From the NCBI GenBank assembly GCA_015852425.1, contig JAAAIG010000067.1, forward strand, positions 1-64,000: a stretch of 64,000 bases of DNA. Direction: 5' to 3'. Source of the DNA: Gryganskiella cystojenkinii. Lineage: Eukaryota; Mortierellomycota; Mortierellomycetes; Mortierellales; Mortierellaceae. Positions 61,422 to 64,000 of the stretch are shown here, one piece after another. The notes below the pieces were generated by a model. It made no database searches and was not told the DNA's origin. It saw only the letters and a program-made list of their open reading frames with translations. The position numbers and the translations under genes are program-made. Numbering within the stretch: the first letter of the stretch is position 1; each line of letters opens with the position of its first letter.

Positions 61422-62690
61422 TCAAGGCTCAAGGCTCGAATTGCGCACAGGAAACATGACCATGCGCAAACCCAGGATATCCTTCACAGTCTTGACTACC
61501 AATGATTGCGCTCCAACCTGATCATCAACCTCCAGCAGGCGCAATCGCACCATCGATCGCCACTGACGGACCAGTCCTCCTAATTCGTCTGACGCAGCCA
61601 CGATCCCGACCGAAGCCATATCCAGAGACTCGAGACTCCTTTGACACGCCCATGGGACTTCACCTGAAAATGCCTCGATCGTCACCCGACGACAACCCCT
61701 AACCTTGAGTTCTTGCAACGCTGAGGAACGCTCAAAGACCTCTTTAAGACCGACAGTCGTCAATCTGGAACAACCCGTCAAGTCGAGTTTCCGAAGCCTT
61801 GGACACACCTTGGTCAGTGTCGCAATAGCGGTATCATTGACCAAGGTCAGACTCAGATCCATATCGACCAAGTTCGGGCATCTTTTGAAAACTTGATCAA
61901 AAACCATGGTTGATACACTCCTGGAGTTTCGGAGACCAAGTCGTTCCAATCGAGGACAGCTCTCGGCGATCGTTTGAACCAGGCTATTTGTGTTCGCGTT
62001 TCCCAAAAGGACTAGTGTAGTCAAATACACACTCTTCCGTAACAGCCGACCGAGCGCATCCGCCGGCATAAAAGTCGAGATCAACTCGAGGTGGAACAAT
62101 TGCAAAGGAGTAGGATGACTCTGTAACCGAAGGAGGTGGATATGAGAGAAATCCGGTCCTTTGATCTTGAGGGCCCTGAGTTCTGTACATTGGGTCAACA
62201 GATGAATTAAATGTTCCTCTCGCCAGTCACCCTGACCGCGTTCTTGGCGTTGGATCGAGATCTCGAGACTGGACAGCCGCGGTAACCTTGACAACTTCTC
62301 GACAATACTGCTTTTGACACCTGGACAGTTGTCCAAGGTGAGACTTTGGATCTGGAGGCTGCCCTCACAGAGGATATCGATGGTGGCAGGGGTCAAGGCA
62401 CATCGTCTTAACGCGAGGGTCTGTAGCTGTGGGCACTGTTGAGCGATAAATCGCATGTCACCGCCAATCAGCCGGTGCTTGGCCTCGAGGTGGCGGATCA
62501 TCGACCCGTGCGCATCAAAGACTGCATGGTACTCCCTATAGAGTTCGGCGCTGAAGTAACAGGTCTCCCAAAGGAGCGGGACACAGATCTGGGACCAGCT
62601 ATGACAGACAAGAGTGCCAGTCAAGAGCCCATTCTTGTCGAGCTTGGCGCAGACCAGTGTCAAGAGTTCCGGGATCGTGACGGGATTCAT
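61422..62690 (-). CDS. F-box/LRR protein (Grr1/FBXL-like), 422 residues
   Basis: A single exon. The F-box lies at the N-terminus (MNPVTIPELLTLVCAKLDKN, GTLVCHSWSQICVPLLWETC). At least eight leucine-rich repeats of the cysteine-containing type follow: CPQLQTLALRRCALTPATID, CPRLERLGLRNSRSVST, CPNLVDMDLSLTLVNDTAIA, CPRLRKLDLTGCSRLTTVG and LQELKVRGCRRVT. This is the FBXL layout, in which the repeats form a substrate-binding arc and the F-box joins the SCF ubiquitin ligase. Substrate unknown. It is a cleaner LRR protein than the one at 46964. Confidence 0.88.
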   Translation of the reverse strand: MNPVTIPELLTLVCAKLDKNGLLTGTLVCHSWSQICVPLLWETCYFSAELYREYHAVFDAHGSMIRHLEAKHRLIGGDMRFIAQQCPQLQTLALRRCALTPATIDILCEGSLQIQSLTLDNCPGVKSSIVEKLSRLPRLSSLEISIQRQERGQGDWREEHLIHLLTQCTELRALKIKGPDFSHIHLLRLQSHPTPLQLFHLELISTFMPADALGRLLRKSVYLTTLVLLGNANTNSLVQTIAESCPRLERLGLRNSRSVSTMVFDQVFKRCPNLVDMDLSLTLVNDTAIATLTKVCPRLRKLDLTGCSRLTTVGLKEVFERSSALQELKVRGCRRVTIEAFSGEVPWACQRSLESLDMASVGIVAASDELGGLVRQWRSMVRLRLLEVDDQVGAQSLVVKTVKDILGLRMVMFPVRNSSLEP

Positions 62691-62855
62691 TTTTAGCGGA
62701 AGGGTCGGACAGTGAGACTGGTTGTAGAATAGGGCGCTATTAAGCGAGAATGTGAGAAGGCTAGCGATAAAGCTGGAGCAGAGAGTGAAGCTGATGGTGG
62801 TAAAAGAAATGGAAGATGAAAGGGAAAAAAGGAACCATGGCCAGCTGGAGGATAT

Positions 62856-62863
62856 CTTTTATA
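62856..62863 (-). promoter_or_regulatory. TATA box of the FBXL-like gene
   Basis: TATAAAAG on the minus strand, about 165 bp upstream of the ATG at 62690. It is an exact consensus match in a suitable place. Confidence 0.5.
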
Positions 62864-63229
62864 GGGCTGTCGAGTTCTGGTGACGCTTTTCTGGCACAGT
62901 AGCATGGCCGCAATATAATTTCAGTCCGTGCCCCCCATTGGACCGACCAACGTCTCTCTCTGTTTCGTAGGGGGGATCAATTCACTTTGTGCCATGTGGT
63001 CCAAGTCAACCATGATCTGTTCTACGTGTTTTTTTTTATTGGTGTTGAGATATGGGCAAAGATTCATATTATATCCTATACTAATCCACGGCACTCATCA
63101 TAAAAGGGGCAGCCCTAGCGACTTGATGAACGCCACTGAGAGAACATTTGAACGTGAGTCTGAATCGGGGGAACGAAAGAACATCAACATGTCGCGTTTG
63201 TGCATACACATGGCACCTGTTGGCACTGG
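62864..63229. other. Intergenic, nothing recognised
   Basis: About 365 bp beyond the FBXL promoter. Short frames only. It may be the left flank or left part of the Helitron-like relic. Confidence 0.4.
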
Positions 63230-64000
63230 TGGTCCAAGGACAGCAGACGAATAGAGCATTGTGGAGACTATTGGAGTTATAAGACGAGACCAGCAACTCG
63301 TCAAGTACCCCAACCCACGCCTCCTGAGATACATGTTTCCGACGCTCTACCCCGAAGATCATGGTTTGTACTCAAGGAGTGATGGTCTCGAAGCTGGACG
63401 TTGTCAGATGCCACACGACTATAGGACTTGTATAGACAAGTGATCTCTCGTGTTCTTCGGATGCAGAAGCTATAGTTGATGTATTTCATGTTGGAACTTG
63501 TAGACGACATTGATGGATGTGGTGGATTCGACGGACGACAACCAAGTCGATGAAGAAGGATATTCAAAATCTGATGGTGTAAATGATGGTGAAGAAAGTG
63601 ACAGCCATAGTGAGAGTGAAGGTACTTCTTCCGTCTAAGGGAATTGTAGATAGACGTACGGAAACGCTACAGACGATTAAACAATGTCACCATTTTATTA
63701 GGAGAAGATACTGATATCGAGGGAGACATCGAATCCAAGTATTCCAGGCACACAATTAAGAGCTATACCAAGCTCCGGTTACTGAGTGTGGATAGACGGT
63801 GTGGCTAAATATCAAGTTTGTCCTTACGGTGTTCGATTGGATTCAGGAAGGTGCGATTTTTGCCTATCGAAAGCTCATAGCTAAAGCAACAACAGATGCC
63901 AAAATCATTCGAGCCGAAGATATCTTGGAGCGTGCTAATGATAGCAGGGTACAGTACGCATGATTTGAAATGTAACACTTGCAAGTCCTATTTGTTGCAT
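63230..64000 (+). pseudogene. Decayed Helitron-like replicase fragment, cut by the window end
   Basis: Broken + strand coding-like sequence. At 63261-63443 a frame contains VKYPNPRLLRYMFPTLYPED, resembling the block before the Helitron helicase-like N-terminal domain, where NPx..FPTLFP motifs are usual. At 63510-63640 an acidic stretch appears (SHSESEG). At 63735-63965 come HTIKSYTKLRLLSVDRR and KFVLTVFDWIQEGAIFAY, split by a stop; they resemble the start of the Helitron Rep domain (DRRF..F..FDxIQ). Stops separate the pieces. It may be introns rather than decay, and it continues past 64000. Identification is from motif memory only. Confidence 0.4.

Overview
The window is nuclear DNA from a filamentous fungus. 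Genes carry many short GT-AG introns, polypyrimidine-rich leaders and poly(A)/poly(T) tracts. The inventory (PSP1, JmjC demethylase, Guf1, QCR7, FEN1, poly(A)-binding protein, mL45) is eukaryotic. The gene style, the many F-box/LRR proteins and a Crinkler-type relic suggest Mucoromycota, probably a Mortierella-like species; this assignment is inference, not proof. No rRNA, tRNA, CRISPR or bacterial operon was seen.

Left part (1-22.3 kb): a PSP1-domain protein (+), a PHD-JmjC histone demethylase (-), ribulose-phosphate 3-epimerase (+), a mitochondrial PDK/BCKDH kinase (+), a gene-poor 2.1 kb stretch with a small TA-flanked hairpin element, a Kha1-type K+/H+ antiporter (+), a decayed LRR-like gene (+), and a UBA-UBX-LRR fusion gene (-).

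Middle (22.3-36.2 kb): the accessory part. A nearly perfect 374-bp inverted duplication encodes a gag-like protein in both arms. It is followed by GUF1 (-), a decayed Crinkler-type (CRN) gene carrying a 205-bp inverted-repeat insertion, a 67-residue membrane protein in three small exons, a CorA-family transporter with a changed GMN signature, an MTH1-like Nudix hydrolase and QCR7 (all -).

Right part (36.2-64 kb): FEN1 (+, divergent from QCR7), a NOL11-like ribosome-biogenesis factor (-), a C2H2 transcription factor (-), an F-box protein (+), a secreted AA11-like LPMO (+), mitoribosomal mL45 (-), a four-TM protein (+), a PLP decarboxylase (-), poly(A)-binding protein (-) and an F-box/LRR protein (-). 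The last ~0.8 kb looks like a decayed Helitron replicase running off the window.

Most genes are independent housekeeping units. Several serve mitochondria (PDK, GUF1, QCR7, mL45, possibly the 67-residue protein) but they do not form a cluster. The best candidates for less-described biology are the foldback duplication, the interrupted CRN gene, the UBA-UBX-LRR fusion and the two inverted-repeat elements.
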